Assembly: GCF_964340395.1 (NCBI RefSeq)
Contig: NC_135551.1
Location: 14,841,003 to 14,905,002, forward strand
From: Glandiceps talaboti
Taxonomy: Eukaryota > Hemichordata > Enteropneusta > Spengelidae
Length of the DNA: 64,000 nt
Direction: 5' to 3'
Positions 1 through 13,500 of the stretch are shown piece after piece. Position 1 is the first letter of the stretch; the number at the start of each line of letters is the position of its first letter. The notes under the pieces were generated by a model. The model had not been told where the DNA came from. It saw only the letters and a list, made by a program, of their open reading frames with translations, and did no database searches. Position numbers and translations under genes: made by a program.

Positions 1-344
1 CTGCCGTGATCACTCGGCATGAAAATAAACGTGACCAAACGATGGGAATAGAGGTAAATAAAGCATTTCGACGCTTTCACGACATTAGATTTTAATCAGA
101 TTGCATTGAAACATGGACGTTGGGATGTCATTTCTCTTTTTGTGAAAGTGTTATGTTCAATGCCATTCAAAGATTACTAAAAGTTAACTAAACAAATGAA
201 AGTGCACTTTTGGAGCACAACAGAAACTTGCCAAGTCTGGATGGCAAGCAGGGTGTTTGTACCATTGCTTTCTCTACAGTGGGGAGAACACTTTGGATTG
301 AACCACTGTGATATTTACAGAAAACAGAGCAACAATATTCCTAC

Positions 345-2018
345 CTGACTTAAGTACCATATTCTGTATATTTTTAGCCAACGCTGCATATTCTTCCTTC
401 ATTTTACCAAATTCTTCTACACTTTCTATCAAGTTATTGAAACTAAGCTTCACACCCATCTGTCGTGTTGTATCAATGAATGTTTGTACATGGGAAGCTT
501 CTACACAACATCCCTTGATGAGAAACAGTGACAGGATATCCTTTGTTGGCTTCTTACAAATCTTGTAAGATGGATATCCAGACATCAACTTCACGGCTTG
601 ACCTCCTTTTTCTACTTTCACTTCTGTGTTCCACCATGGACCACTAAGGAGAAATTTACCACGCACTGATACAGGCCTCTTGGTGTCATCTCTGTATATC
701 CGAACTGTTATTGTTAAATGTATAATACCCCGGTAAGCATACATGTTAAACAATTGAAGTATATCACAACAATGGTAACATTCTTTAGGGTTTATTATTA
801 AAATTAAGGAACCTAGTTTAAATACTAGTGTGTTACTATGGCAACAAAATGAAGTCATTGCTGAGCCAACACAACTCAAAAAGAGTGAATGATTGTAATC
901 TCATTTCATAGTTCACATGTATGTTATCTTTGATTTCAATATTTTTCAAGCCCACTGATATGTTATTTTCTCAGCAAGGTCTTACCTGAGGCCAGTGAAC
1001 TAAAAGTATGAGTAATGAATATTTCCTCATTAAAAGTACTACTACTAGTACTCGCAGACACTGCCATATTAAAATTGAAACTATGAACACTGATAACTAT
1101 ATAGCGACAAGATGAGACACTCATTGGACCCTATTCCCCATCCCTCTGTAACTATACCCTATGCTATATATTGAAATCATTCATAACTTGTGTACACACT
1201 GATTGCATATAATGATATTTAAACAAATTAAACTGACATGACCGTTTAGGAAAAAGATCTACACACACACACACACACACATAATGTATTATTAGCAGGT
1301 CACTATGACCTTGTATCCTCAAAGGTATTAAAGAAGCTAGTTTACATTTGAATCGACAGCTCATGACTTCATTTCAGGAAGGGCTAGATTGTTATATAAT
1401 ATTATCAATTGTTTGTACACTTACATGTGTCATTGACAATATTTGTTTGTGCATACATTATAAGCAAACTACCTTTTTGTGATGTATTGAGTTACAAACA
1501 CAGACTCCCTCGGTCTTTCTTGCTTCACATTGATTTTTCAAGTAGGACACCACGATGAAATTGTTTCATAAGAATTAAAAATCCCAATAAATACCACCCA
1601 ATCTTCATCCATATGGCCACTTTAAAATAATTAATGTCAATCCCTGTTTCTGGCATTAGTGTTGTGTTATCAGTGAAGCCATAGGATTATTTTTTTTGTT
1701 CTGGGCCAACTTTCTGTAGAGCTTTGTCATGTAACTGTTTTGACACATTATAAAGTTACATTTACTCCTTTTTCAAAGCTGGCCTTTAACACTTGGCCAT
1801 CACACGTACGTACCAGTTTTCAAAGGCAGATTTCCAGGCTTAACTAAGGATGCACCCCCCGACACAGAGTTCATTTCACGGCTGTCCAACCACTGCACGT
1901 CTTCACCGTCCCCTTCCTCGTCGTCATCGGCATCGTCATCTTCACCAGCATTGTCAGGTTCAGGCATAAATCGTCCTGTTATGATTTCATAGAACTTAGT
2001 TTTTCTTTTACCCGCCAT
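345..2018 (-). CDS. Unrecognised gene with acidic N-terminus, first two coding exons (3' part beyond left edge)
   Basis: Two exons join in frame: 2018-1814 (ATG at 2018-2016, donor GTACGT) and 704-345 (acceptor AACAG, donor GTAGGA). Both junctions are phase 1, making a Val codon at the first. The N-terminus starts MAGKRKTKFYEIITGRF, followed by an acidic stretch of about 20 residues rich in Asp and Glu. The second exon encodes about 120 residues with a WW pair (GPWWNTEV), a CC pair (LIKGCCVEASH) and a C-terminal segment with helical, coiled-coil-like character (Glu, Lys, Ala-rich). No family is recognised, and there is no signal peptide or obvious membrane segment. The gene continues past position 1. 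The model rests on consensus splice sites, matching phase and the open frame; the function is unknown. Confidence 0.6.
1630..1795. repeat. Dispersed repeat ending in GGCCTTTAA (copy 1)
   Basis: It shares an ordered string of motifs with stretches near 21.3, 45.9 and 53.0 kb: a GGCC plus TTTAA end, 'ttatcagtg-agccata', 'tagctttgtca', and an AACTG block. It lies between the two exons of the left-edge gene, so it is intronic. It looks like an old, diverged non-autonomous element. Confidence 0.45.
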
Positions 2019-2037
2019 TACAATGGGGAAAGCCCTA

Positions 2038-2045
2038 TGACGTCA
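2038..2045. promoter_or_regulatory. CRE palindrome TGACGTCA upstream of the left-edge gene
   Basis: A perfect eight-base CREB/ATF site lies 20 bp upstream of the ATG of the minus-strand left-edge gene. No TATA box is apparent around it. This suggests a TATA-less promoter bound by a bZIP factor; function is inferred from position and motif only. Confidence 0.45.
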
Positions 2046-3131
2046 CGCAATCTTAATGAGCGCCCTCAATGACACCACCCAAGACTCTTTCGTTTTTATA
2101 AGTTCACTGGCATACTCATTCTCTGTAGCTGCAATAATTGTTGTAATATGCCTACTAACAGCACCCACAAGAAATAAAGCTCGATGTGAAATGTAAAAGT
2201 TATCTTTATTAAAACTTTCTTGTTATCAATTGAAATTTACACACATGTTAAATTATGATTAAATTCACAAAAATACATAATTATGAAACCAGATGCAACT
2301 TGTGTATTTACATTGATTTGCATATTTACTATTGGAATTCTGAAATACAGAGCCATTATAAATTTTGTGTATATCAAATTCAATATTATTCAACAGGCAT
2401 GTGTAAAAAAAACACATTGCCACTGGGGGTTTTCTCTATAAAACTGAATTTTCCTGACAATTCTACAAAGTTAAGTGCTATAGAATAAATATAAAGGTGT
2501 ATAAATAAAAACTGTTTTTAGATTAAGTGTGAAAAAACTATTGGCAAGATAGCATGAAGAAGGTATGGGGGGGGGGGGGGGGGTTATCACTTTTGGTCCG
2601 TTTTACTAAAGTGGGCACACTTACTATCGTGGAAACCAAACTTCAGCTTACTAAAAATAGACACAAACTAAAACTATTGTTGTATGATTTGGTAGATAGA
2701 TTACATACTACTGGGTGATAGTGTTGTCTTTGTTGTGTATGTATACTCAGCCAGTGATCAATATAGTGCAAAGACTGGAAATCCCCAAATATATATACCG
2801 TACCACTGCAGCAAGTTCATGTAAGTTATCGAGTAAGCGAGTATAATTTAAAGCAACGTCCATCTATATTGCAATAACAGTATTAGTCTGTGTCTATCTT
2901 TGACAGTTACCCGAATGCCATTTTTTCAATGACTATATCATTTGCAGTACAATATATCAGGGATAGAGATATCAACCCTACAGGAAAGCTTGATGAAACA
3001 AACCAGGACACTCACAAAAGCAAATCAATACATCTTGTAGAAAATTGAATATCATATAAATAAACTAATTTAAAAATAAGCGAGAAATAAATTACAAGTG
3101 TCTGATTTTGTCATAGTACTGGTACCCCCCA

Positions 3132-3167
<36 letters not shown>

Positions 3168-4540
3168 CATACACATTCTTACTACAGATGCAATCATGGT
3201 TTTGGCTTACAGACTCCAAATAAAAGTTGTTCAATGTGGTAGAATACACATAAGTGATATTCACCCAGTCACCATGAAAGCATAAACACTGTAGGTCTAA
3301 AAAATGTACATTACTAGTTTATCAAGGTCATGTACATGTAATGCTAGTCTACTATGGGTTTAATTAAACTGATGTCCATTCAATAGTGTATAGCAACATG
3401 TAACAACATTAGTTTTAGTTTGAATCTATCTTTATAGCAAGAAGAAAAAAGCTAGTGGTTCTTTTGTATCAGAAAAAAAAATTGTGTTCATGCAGAAATG
3501 TACACTTCTAATCAATATTTCAATTATGCATGCAAGAAAACAATCAATCTCAAAAGATCAAAAATACCTTCAATGTCATATTTGTTCATCAGCATTTTTA
3601 ACACGCTACACTGCATTCAGTGCGATAGATGGATGTTTTTCAAACATCAACTTTACCATCAATGTAACATCTTCAAATCAAAATATGTACTTTTTTTTAA
3701 ATAATTGTGTTAAATATCAGTGTAATACTTGTACTGGTGAGGACTTATAGTTTGTGATTTCTGGTTGATAGTTAATTAAGATTTTCAAAAACAAAAAATA
3801 ACTTAATTGTACAAGTATATACATATTAATTGTTTTGCAAATTCTAAAACTTTCAAGTACAGCATATTTTTGATATATACAATTCCACAAAATATTTACA
3901 AAAATAAATTGTTGATCATAATAATTCTGGTTTTGTAAACCTGTTTGTTTTGATAATACTGCTAACTTGAAAACCCACCATCTTGAATGGTGCATCATGG
4001 GAAATATGACATCATCATCATGCCACTGATAAATGTTTCAGTCATATTTGTAGCAAATCTGTCATATTGTTTGTAACCACAAATAATCTAGTCTTAGCGA
4101 ATATCCATGTAAGTTCATTAAAGTTACTGAAATTTAAGGGACAAATCGATTTCAAGTTTTCAGAAACATGCAAGTTGTCTTCAAAAACATTCATCTTCCT
4201 GAAACACCTACAAACGTGTGATAATTAGGCTGTAAGCGAACACATTATGAGTTTGTCGGTTTTAGTATCCATTGTTTAAAATTCTACATATCATTAATAA
4301 TCAGCAGAAATACAAACTGGTTTCTATTTCAGGGTTGGAATTCCAAAGAAACTTGGAGGTAAACTGACATCATGAAATGTATTTGCCTCTGAAAATGAAA
4401 TGATGTGCTCTAGCACCATATTTAGTTTAGGGCTAGTTTCCCTTTTGCCCGTTAACGGTCACTCTGACCATGTTTTCTGGATTGTGTACATAAATTATTG
4501 CTTAAAATGTGCAAGTTCTATCTATTAGTAAGTAAACATG
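2046..4540. other. Intergenic stretch, no gene seen
   Basis: This lies between the left-edge gene's promoter and the 3' end of the HECT ligase gene, both on the minus strand. It holds a G homopolymer of about 17 bp (around 2567-2583), a CA microsatellite (about 3131-3164) and AT-rich sequence. The short open frames lack splice context or family resemblance. The 3' UTR of the ligase must fall in its right part, but no clear minus-strand AATAAA could be assigned. Confidence 0.6.
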
Positions 4541-7500
4541 TCATGTTAGGCCAAATCCCTTGCTATACTCTATGGCAGTCAATAGTCGCTCCTTCAGTTT
4601 CTCTTTATTGGCATAGGAAGGCAGCAGAAGTCGGTTAAAACAAGTCATGGCAGTTGGTAAACGGTCAGAGTCTCGTCCGTTTCTCTGAATCACAATTGGT
4701 AAGCTTGATAGTCCTTTCAATGGAACCTAAATGAACAAAACATAAAATAATAAAAATGTGAGTCACGTTAGAAATCTCTAACTTTGTTTAAAATCAGCTG
4801 TGAAATGTACCTCATATGTTTAACAGAAAACTGCATGGTCTCCCCAAAACTCAACTCTATCAGAGCTTAAAGGTGAAACAGGTATAAAAGGCCCCCTAAC
4901 TTCGTGTGGGTTATTGTCACACTTGAATGCTTACGGTGAACACTGCAGTGATTCCTTTGAAAATCCGTGACAACAATTAGCAGCTAGTGATTTTGGTAAT
5001 CAATTTGTGAATGCGTGTGTTGTTACAGAAAACTGAGAAAGTTGATAATTATATATGGTATATACAATTTTTGACAAAACATGATCAAAGTGGACCTTGT
5101 TCATTACAAGTACTGAAAAGCCGTTACTATTGGTTACTGTTAGAAGATTAGGATGTCGAGGTGCTAACGACAACCACAAGGCCAGCTCTGCCTTTAACAC
5201 TCTCAACTGATTAGCTTTCAGCCTACATGCACATAGTATCACCAGGTTATATCCATTTACTTAAGACAGTGTTTGTTATGATATGTATATTAATTCTTGT
5301 AATATCCTCACATCTGACACACTGGTAAGTAAAGTATGAAATAAACAGCATATACTGTATGACATATCTTGTTAGTGGAAAATACCATTCCCTGAAGTCT
5401 TACTAAACAGAATATCATTTCACTGAATTCTTGTTAAATAGAGAGAGAGAGAGAGAGAAAGCCTCAGAGGGTACTTACTCTATCACTTCCAGTGATGAAG
5501 TTGAGAAGTTTCTTCTTCCTATCATCATCTAATGAATGAACCACGGACCAAAAAGCTCTGATGGTTGGATGTTTCCTACAGAATGGAGAGAACAAGTAAG
5601 GTAAATAGTGTAAAATAAAGGAAACATAAATTTGTAACACACCTACTACACTATCTGTGTTGTGATTTGTCAATACATGGTCACATGGTATGCAGAGTTT
5701 TTGCACTGTTGACTGTAAATAATGTTTAATAATTGTTCATTTTTTATTTCCCCAAAAGGAACAAGGAACCACACCGACATACATTGTATGAGACTAACAA
5801 GTGTTTATTTTCATTTACCTTGTGAATCCATCTTCATACGTTGTGGAAGATTCAAATGCATTGAAGTCCAAATCAGGACTACCACAGATTAGTAACTCTA
5901 TCTCATCACCACGGAATAGTTTCAAGGCATCACCTCCACACACAAGACGGAAACCTCTGGCAAATGCCTGTATCAACAAAGTAATGTATAGGTCAATATG
6001 ATGTATCTTTAAATACTATCACTGTGGTGTAAGGTCACTTCTATCTTATAGGTTTAAGTTATGATTTTAAATTCTTTCATAGACACAAACTGGGGAACAG
6101 AAAACTGGACAGAAAAATATCTTCTCACCTCAAACTGAGTGGCTATGCTGTCTTCAAGAAGATGTCTGACATACAACCTAACAAATTCCTCACGATTCTG
6201 GAAAGAATAATATAAAATTATATTAACTGTCAATTATGAAATAATAATTATGAACATATGACAAATTCAAACATTTCCTCTTCTTTGGACTTAAAGATGA
6301 CCGTAACATCTTTAACGTGGCGATGTGGATGAGGATTGGGTATTTATTTTGGATTTTAAATTTATGAAACAATTTTATTATGCGTCCTACTTGAAAAATC
6401 AATGTGAAACAACATTGTCTAAGTCTGTGTTTGTCACCTAATACATTGCAAAAAGCCAAAAAAAGTGTGTAAAAATGTTTGTTATTGTACATACAATAAC
6501 TTACACATTTATTATGCTTTTGCAATTCATTGAACTACAAACACAGGTTTGGCATATGTTGTGTCACATTGATTTTTCAACAGTGGTAAGTAGTAGGGCA
6601 GTGGTCTACCTTGAGTCTTCTCCCACAAGAACTAAATGTTCATTGTGCATATGGAGTACTAAAGTAAAAATGAATACTTTCGATACTCATCAAGTACCGT
6701 TTTAGGACTCTACACCATCACAACTCACCTGGTTGGTTACAGGTATTTGAGATCCATTTGGTATAAGATCCACAGTAACCATTTCACCCATGGACTGATA
6801 TGATATCTGAGATAAATAAATAAATAACAGAGTTGTAATATTATTGTAATTTCAAATGTGGATAACATAAAACTAAAACTTCAAATGAAAATTCGTCTGT
6901 GTGAGTAAAACATTGTTTTAGTAAAGTAAACTTTTGTTCCAAATACATAATAGGCATTAAAAATCTTAAATTTCTGACTAATATACATTTCTGCCTTTGT
7001 CTGCCCAGATTTACCAACTCTTCAGAAGCTTTAATACACCTATAATTGTTAATTTCACCATATGCTTTATGAAGTCCATGGAGATGTTACCATGGACCAG
7101 AAATGCGGAAAAGTGCAGAACTGAACAGTTGCCGAACACTATTGAAACAAGTACAGCTAGTTTTGCAAAAGATGTGTGGGGGGAGGGGTGGGGGTGTCTA
7201 AGGTGCTCATAAGCAGGGGAGGGGTGTCAAAGGTGCTTGGAAGAAGGGCGAGGGGTGTCAAAGGTGCTTGGAAGGGGGAGTCAAATGTGCTCAGAAGAAG
7301 GAGGAATGGAGAGACAAATATGCTCTTAAGAAGGGGGAGGGGGAGTCAAATGTGCTATTAAAGAAGAAGGGGAGTCAAATATGCTCAGAAGAAGACTTAA
7401 AGTCAGAGTTAATAGTTAACACACCTGGAATGTGTAACAAAATGTAAATTCTACATCATCTTCATACTCTAGTAGATCTTTAAGTCCTCTACCCAGTGAT

Positions 7501-10500
7501 GGTTGGTTCTCTATCAAGTCCTGTAAGTCCAAAGATTCTCCCTGTAGTTTCTTGTAAATGGCAGCAGGAAAGTGAATGTCTAAGATAACACCATTGTAAA
7601 TAGCCAAACCTAGGATAATACCAACTAGTTCAAACTCTTCCTGACTTTCAAATGAGGCACCTAAAAATGGATGAAGAAGTGTTTTAAATTCTAGTTCTGA
7701 GACTATGGGTGTACATTGTTAAAAGTTTTGTTGCTATAGTAACAGTGTAGTGTTTGAACCACTGTGAAAGAGATGGGAAATCTGGTAAAATACATGACAT
7801 GAGTTAAAACAAGACTGTCACAATGTGTACCAGAAAAACTCATAAGATCACATATTTTTAATGTCATCTACAAAACTAATGTTGCAGTGGCAAGTACACT
7901 AGGCAATAAATGACCATATGCAAGGACACACGCACACACAGACACATACACACCCAAATACATACCATTGATCCATATTCTTCGACTTTCTTCATTGTAA
8001 GAAAACATACCATAGTTTGGGTCAAATATAGAGTCTGTAATTAACTGAAAGAATTCCTTCTGAAGTCCTCCAAGATCCAGACCCTATATGAATAAACCAA
8101 AGAAAAAAGAAAAGAAATAATTACTAATTTAGTCCTATCAGATATAAGTTTCACCAATTATCAAAGAGTAAAAAAATAGACATTTATAAAAAAAAATATT
8201 TAAAAAATTAAAAATTAAAAAGAATAAGCTTATTAATAATTTGTTCTTTTCCTAACCTGTTTAATAATAAGTACTCAATACTTATTGTCTACCGGTATAG
8301 TAATTACTATTTATATCTTCAGTTACAGAGTTTAAATATCCACCTAAAGTATGTTACCTTACTAATAGACCAAGTGTACCCATTTCTCTGCCAGATTTGG
8401 CCTGTACCATACTATGTACGGTTTTACTGACCTGTTCACCACCACCAACATACTTGATCTTCAGTGGTTTCTTGAGGTCATTCTGCTGTGTTCTGATCTG
8501 TGCCAGGGTGTCTTTGATTAGGTGCTCTCTTCTTACTTCAAGTACTAGAAATGGACACATGGCAGATTTGATGGCATCTTCAAGATGGGCGCTTTTATCA
8601 AGTGCTTCTTTGTAGTACTTCTGGGCTTGATTCACTCTCTGTCAACAGAACAAACAAGGAGACATTGGCAAGGTACGATTCAAGCAATCTGTGCTGAAAG
8701 CCCACATAATTGCCTGTAATTTTACAGGAAAATAAACTGTGGTGAAACAGATTTCTTTCACTGCATACTTTCACAAACAAAGGTAGAGACTAACAGATTG
8801 GTTACGATAAAGAATCAATGCTTTTTAACAATTAATTACTTCTGTCCATGTGGTTGGGTAGAACTTTGTTTAAAACCCTGTTTGTTGTTTTTGAAATTTC
8901 TGAAAAATTTCACGAGGGATTTAGACGAAATTTTCTGTAAAGACAGGGACCGATGGATTATACTGTGGTGGAGATCCAATTCTGGATCTGACGTTTTGGA
9001 AAGGATTAATAAGGCTCAAGAAAAGAAGTACTTACAGCTTGATGTAGTATAGCATCCTGGTATTCCTGCCTCATTTGAACCACTGACTCTAGATGTAATA
9101 TGTGAACTTTAGACTGAAAAGAAGAAAACAGTCAATTGAATCATGATATTAACAGAGACTGTGAGTGTGTAAAAAGGTTAAAAATTGGTAGTATTTGTAC
9201 TGAACCAATCAACTTAAAGTTGTCATCACTGGCAGCCATGTTGCTAAGAGTTGGTTAGATGTGCAAATACATTAAGACATTCATTTTTTGTATATCATAA
9301 CTTAAGAAAATTTCATTATGTTCCTCATGAAATATGCACTTCGGATAGAATTGCTGGGTGCTAGCATCCCTATAATTCAGCATCGTGGAAGCAAACTATT
9401 GAGCATAACCATGCAATGAGAGATTTATACACAGTAAGTGTTTCTACTCACAGCTGGATCAAGTAGAAATGGGAACTGAAGTAGTGAGACATCATCATCT
9501 TTAAAGCCATTGGTCAGTGATACATCCTGTCCATTTTGTTTTAGATGATGGTCCCTCCATTTCTCAAATTCAGTTCTGTAATCTAGTCTCCTGCATTACA
9601 AAACAATAAATCACAGAATGACATTTTCAGACTTTATACTACGATGAGACAAGTGGAAAATTCCAAGAAGATACTTGTTTACACACATTACAAAAAATTC
9701 ACCTGCCAAATCATAGACCCTACACGTGCAGGTTATTAGGCTCACATGTCCATAAGGTCACATGTGCTGAACAGTGGGTCAATCTGATGACAAAGACTGA
9801 AGCGTGCAGTCAAAAATTTCAGGTAAAATTTTCAAGTTTGTGTTTGGAAGAAAAGTTCAATTTCAATATATACCGGTACATGCAGTAGTCATGTACTACA
9901 TACACTTTTAATACACCAATACGACATTTCACATATTCACCTTTTTCGTAGTTGTACATGTATATGTGTACATGTATAAAGGAAGCACATTCAAAGAATC
10001 AGAAATGAAAGCTAGAGAAATGTGTACACAGTACAGTACACAACATAAATTCATAGCAGAGAGTGAGTGTTTCTCTAACTGACCAACATCAACATGTAAA
10101 TCAGACAATTATTGTATTTACGTGTACGTACCTAGATAAGTCCTTTGAGTAGAATTCTTCCCTGGGTACAATCAGTTGATTCTTCTCCTCATACATCATG
10201 GTATTAGCCTTGTATAATATTGACAATGCTATACCAATGTCAACTAGATTAGGCTGTGACCTGTAGTGTACGGTATTGTAAAACATAGTTTATCACATTT
10301 ACACAAACATGTACATTGTTGGATAACATATCAATACCAAGTAGGGTGTCATAAGACATACAGACTTCTAAAAATACATACAATTTGTTTACTCCCAAAG
10401 GGGGGTATTTGTTTGTAAACAAGTAATTACTAGTTGGGCAGATGAGGATTAAATGTGTATACAACTCACTCAATCTTGAAGTGTTTCCAGACGTTTTCTT

Positions 10501-13500
10501 GGTAAGTTAAGTGTCATTAGATGTTGATTTTTCTTTTTTGACAACTTAAATACAATGTACATCATTCTACAGATTTGTGTGACAGAAAGTTTCCATGTCT
10601 GGCCATAATTCTTGTTTTTTAAAATAAATTTCATACATGATAACTTTTCATGTATACATTTACTTTTTATTAGATTTTCAAGATTTTCAAGGACTTTATT
10701 AAAATGTGATGTGTAAAAATTCTACGACTTTGCATGGCAATTTTTTAATGCACTATATACCAAATGACTTTGGTATGAACACTGGGTATGACAGCTTTTC
10801 TGTGTCAAAACAGTGGATTAATTCTCTTTTTCTAAGTACCATAGGAGTGTCAAAACTTGGGAATAAGAGGATTTTAATAATCACGGAATGACAAAATCAA
10901 ATGAAAATTTCTTCTCTCTGAGTCACTTTATTTTAACGGACGTCTGATCAGTATCACCAAGGGTGTACAAAAATGAGAGACATCAACAACTCCTACCCTT
11001 GTTTTGGTTTCAGTGCTGTTGTAATATGACCCAAGAAAACCTTCAGTAGTTTCCTGAACTCTTCAGTACTGTATCCTGCTAGTAACTTTATTACTTCACT
11101 TCTACTCTCTGGTAACAGCTGATGTGCCAGAACCCTGCATAGTTTCTGTAGTAGTACACCGTTGCTTTGTACTAGTGGATTTTCCAACAAAATGATGATC
11201 TGTGCAAAAGAGAGGATGAAGTCATGCTACAACTCTGGTGATCAAGGCTTCAGTTTACTAAGATAAGAGTAAGACATACTACTAAAATCGTTGTTGTTCA
11301 AAGTGGTAGATTACGCAAGTGGGTGATAACTGATAGCAGTTCCTTGGTTAGCAAAACTAATAACCCTGTGATCTAGATAGTGTAAACAGTATCTGATGAA
11401 AATCTGAGTTACCTCTATTTCCATTGTTTTGTGTCGTTTACTTTGTTCCGAGTGATTGCCGTCTGATATAGCACTGAGTTAGAGAGGTGACACTTGTCTA
11501 GCACTGACCTAGAGAGGTGACACTTGTCTAGCACTGACCTAGAGAGGTGACACTTGTCCAGCACTGACCTAGAGAGGTGACACTTGTCTAGCACTGACCT
11601 AGAGAGGCGACACTTGTCTAGTGCTGACCTAGAGAGGTGACAACTGTCTAGCACTGACCTAGAGAGGCGACACTTGTCTAGCACTGACCTAGAGAGGTGA
11701 CAACTGTCTAGCACTGACCTAGAGAGGTGACACTTGTCTAGCACTGACCTAGAGAGGTGACACTTGTCTAGCACTGACCTAGAGAGGCGACACTTGTCTA
11801 GCACTGACCTAGAGAGGTGACACTTGTCTAGCACTGACCTAGAGAGGTGACAACTGTCTAGCACTGACCTAGAGAAGTGACACTTGTTTAGCACTGACCT
11901 AGAGAGGTGACAACTGTCTAGCACTGACCTAGAGAGATGACACTAGTCTAGCACTGAGTTAGAGAGGTGACACTTGTCTAGCACTGACCTAGAGAGGTGA
12001 CAACTGTCTAGCACTGACCTAGAGAGATGACACTAGTCTAGCACTGAGTTAGAGAGGTGACACTTGTCTAACACTGACCTCGAGAGGTGACATTTGTCTA
12101 GGCCTAGAGAAGTGAAATCTGTCTAGCATTGATCTATAAGTGAGACTATATATAGACTAGATTACATAGCAGAAGACACAGATGAAAAAAAAAGACCAAC
12201 CTGGTTAGTTTCTTGGGGCTGTATTGATACAGTTTGTAATGAAAATAGTAGAATCTCTAATGCATTGGTCATGGTCATTTGGAAGACTTCTATTGGTTCA
12301 AGGTTCAGTAGTAATTCATATGCCATCCTTACAGCTGAGATATCAACCATGGCATCGGCATCCACATCATTTACCTGGTTATAGAGTTTAGACAAATATA
12401 ATGAAAGGTTTAAGACTGAAATATCCGTCGTTGTTTCTGCTTTTGTAAAACACTTCAACCCTTGGTACATAAGCAGGGCTTGAAATTCACTTTTTTTTTC
12501 TATGGTAGTCCCAGTGGGCTACCAATTTCTGAAATTGGTAGCCCAAGGATGGTGACCAATAGTCCCATATTCGTGAACTGAAAACAGAGTTCCTCTATTG
12601 GAAATATGTTAAAACTTTGTTATTAACATAGTTTCATGTCCGTAAAACTTCTATCAATGTATTATCAATCAATGGTACACTGTAGCCTGAGTGGACTACC
12701 AGCTGTAAATTATGGTAGCCCCATGACAAGAATTGGTAATCTGTGGGCACATGACTAGTTAATTTTGAGCCCTGATAAGCAGATCAAGAATGGAGCTTGA
12801 AGTCTGAATGACAGTTAGCTTACACAACCTTATTTCTCCTCCTAAAGGGGAAGGATAACTTGTGAATGCACATTGATAAAAAACTTGGATTGGATGCTGA
12901 ACGAGATAAAATGTGTCTCAGTGTTTTTGCTAAAGTAAAGTCTACCGGGTTTTCCTATGTCATTGTACCATAGATTCTATGGGGAAACAATACCACTGTT
13001 ACCCCTTTCTTTTTTTATGTTACCAGGGTTCCCGAAACCTAAAGCAAAAAACACTGTGTTGGTTTCATTCACTAACCCAGATCAGTACAGAGTTAGCATA
13101 AACCTGAACATAGGTGGAAGTGATGTACGAGACTTGCGAGGCAACTTCTGTTAATTGTATTATAATCACTGATCACCATAGCAACAACAAAAATACTACA
13201 TTTACATGGCACATTCATAATCAAACTCAGACTGGGGCTTGAACCCCAACTGTAGTGGTACGAGATGAGTTGTTTACCTGCTTCGCCACCAACAACCATG
13301 AAATTCCTGTAACAAGCGACCTATCGGTCAGAATAGCTCCGCTGTTTTTTTTTTAATTTTATTTTTTATTTTGGTGACATGTAGAAGTGGTTCAGTTCTT
13401 CAGCTCTTCACTATGCAGTTTTGTTTTAGCGATGCAATAAAGTGGTTAGTGGTTTCATATGATGTCTCACTATAAAACACATTTTACACAGAAGTTGGTA

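Noticed and set aside
274-344. Coding continuation of the left-edge gene past 345
   Set aside because: A consensus donor (CAG then GTAGGA) sits at 345/344 and the frame soon stops, so the exon is taken to end there.
2567-2583. G-homopolymer as a G-quadruplex regulatory site
   Set aside because: A plain homopolymer of this kind occurs several times in the window (14.2 and 33.1 kb) and shows no link to a promoter.
11415-11924. 169-codon minus-strand open frame of [10 protein letters not shown] repeats as a gene
   Set aside because: It is produced by a 30-bp tandem repeat inside an intron; the flanking exons splice in phase without it and there is no sign of selection on the peptide.
13234-13299. 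Functional tRNA gene
   Set aside because: The A and B boxes are present but no complete cloverleaf with anticodon stem could be formed; a SINE fits better.
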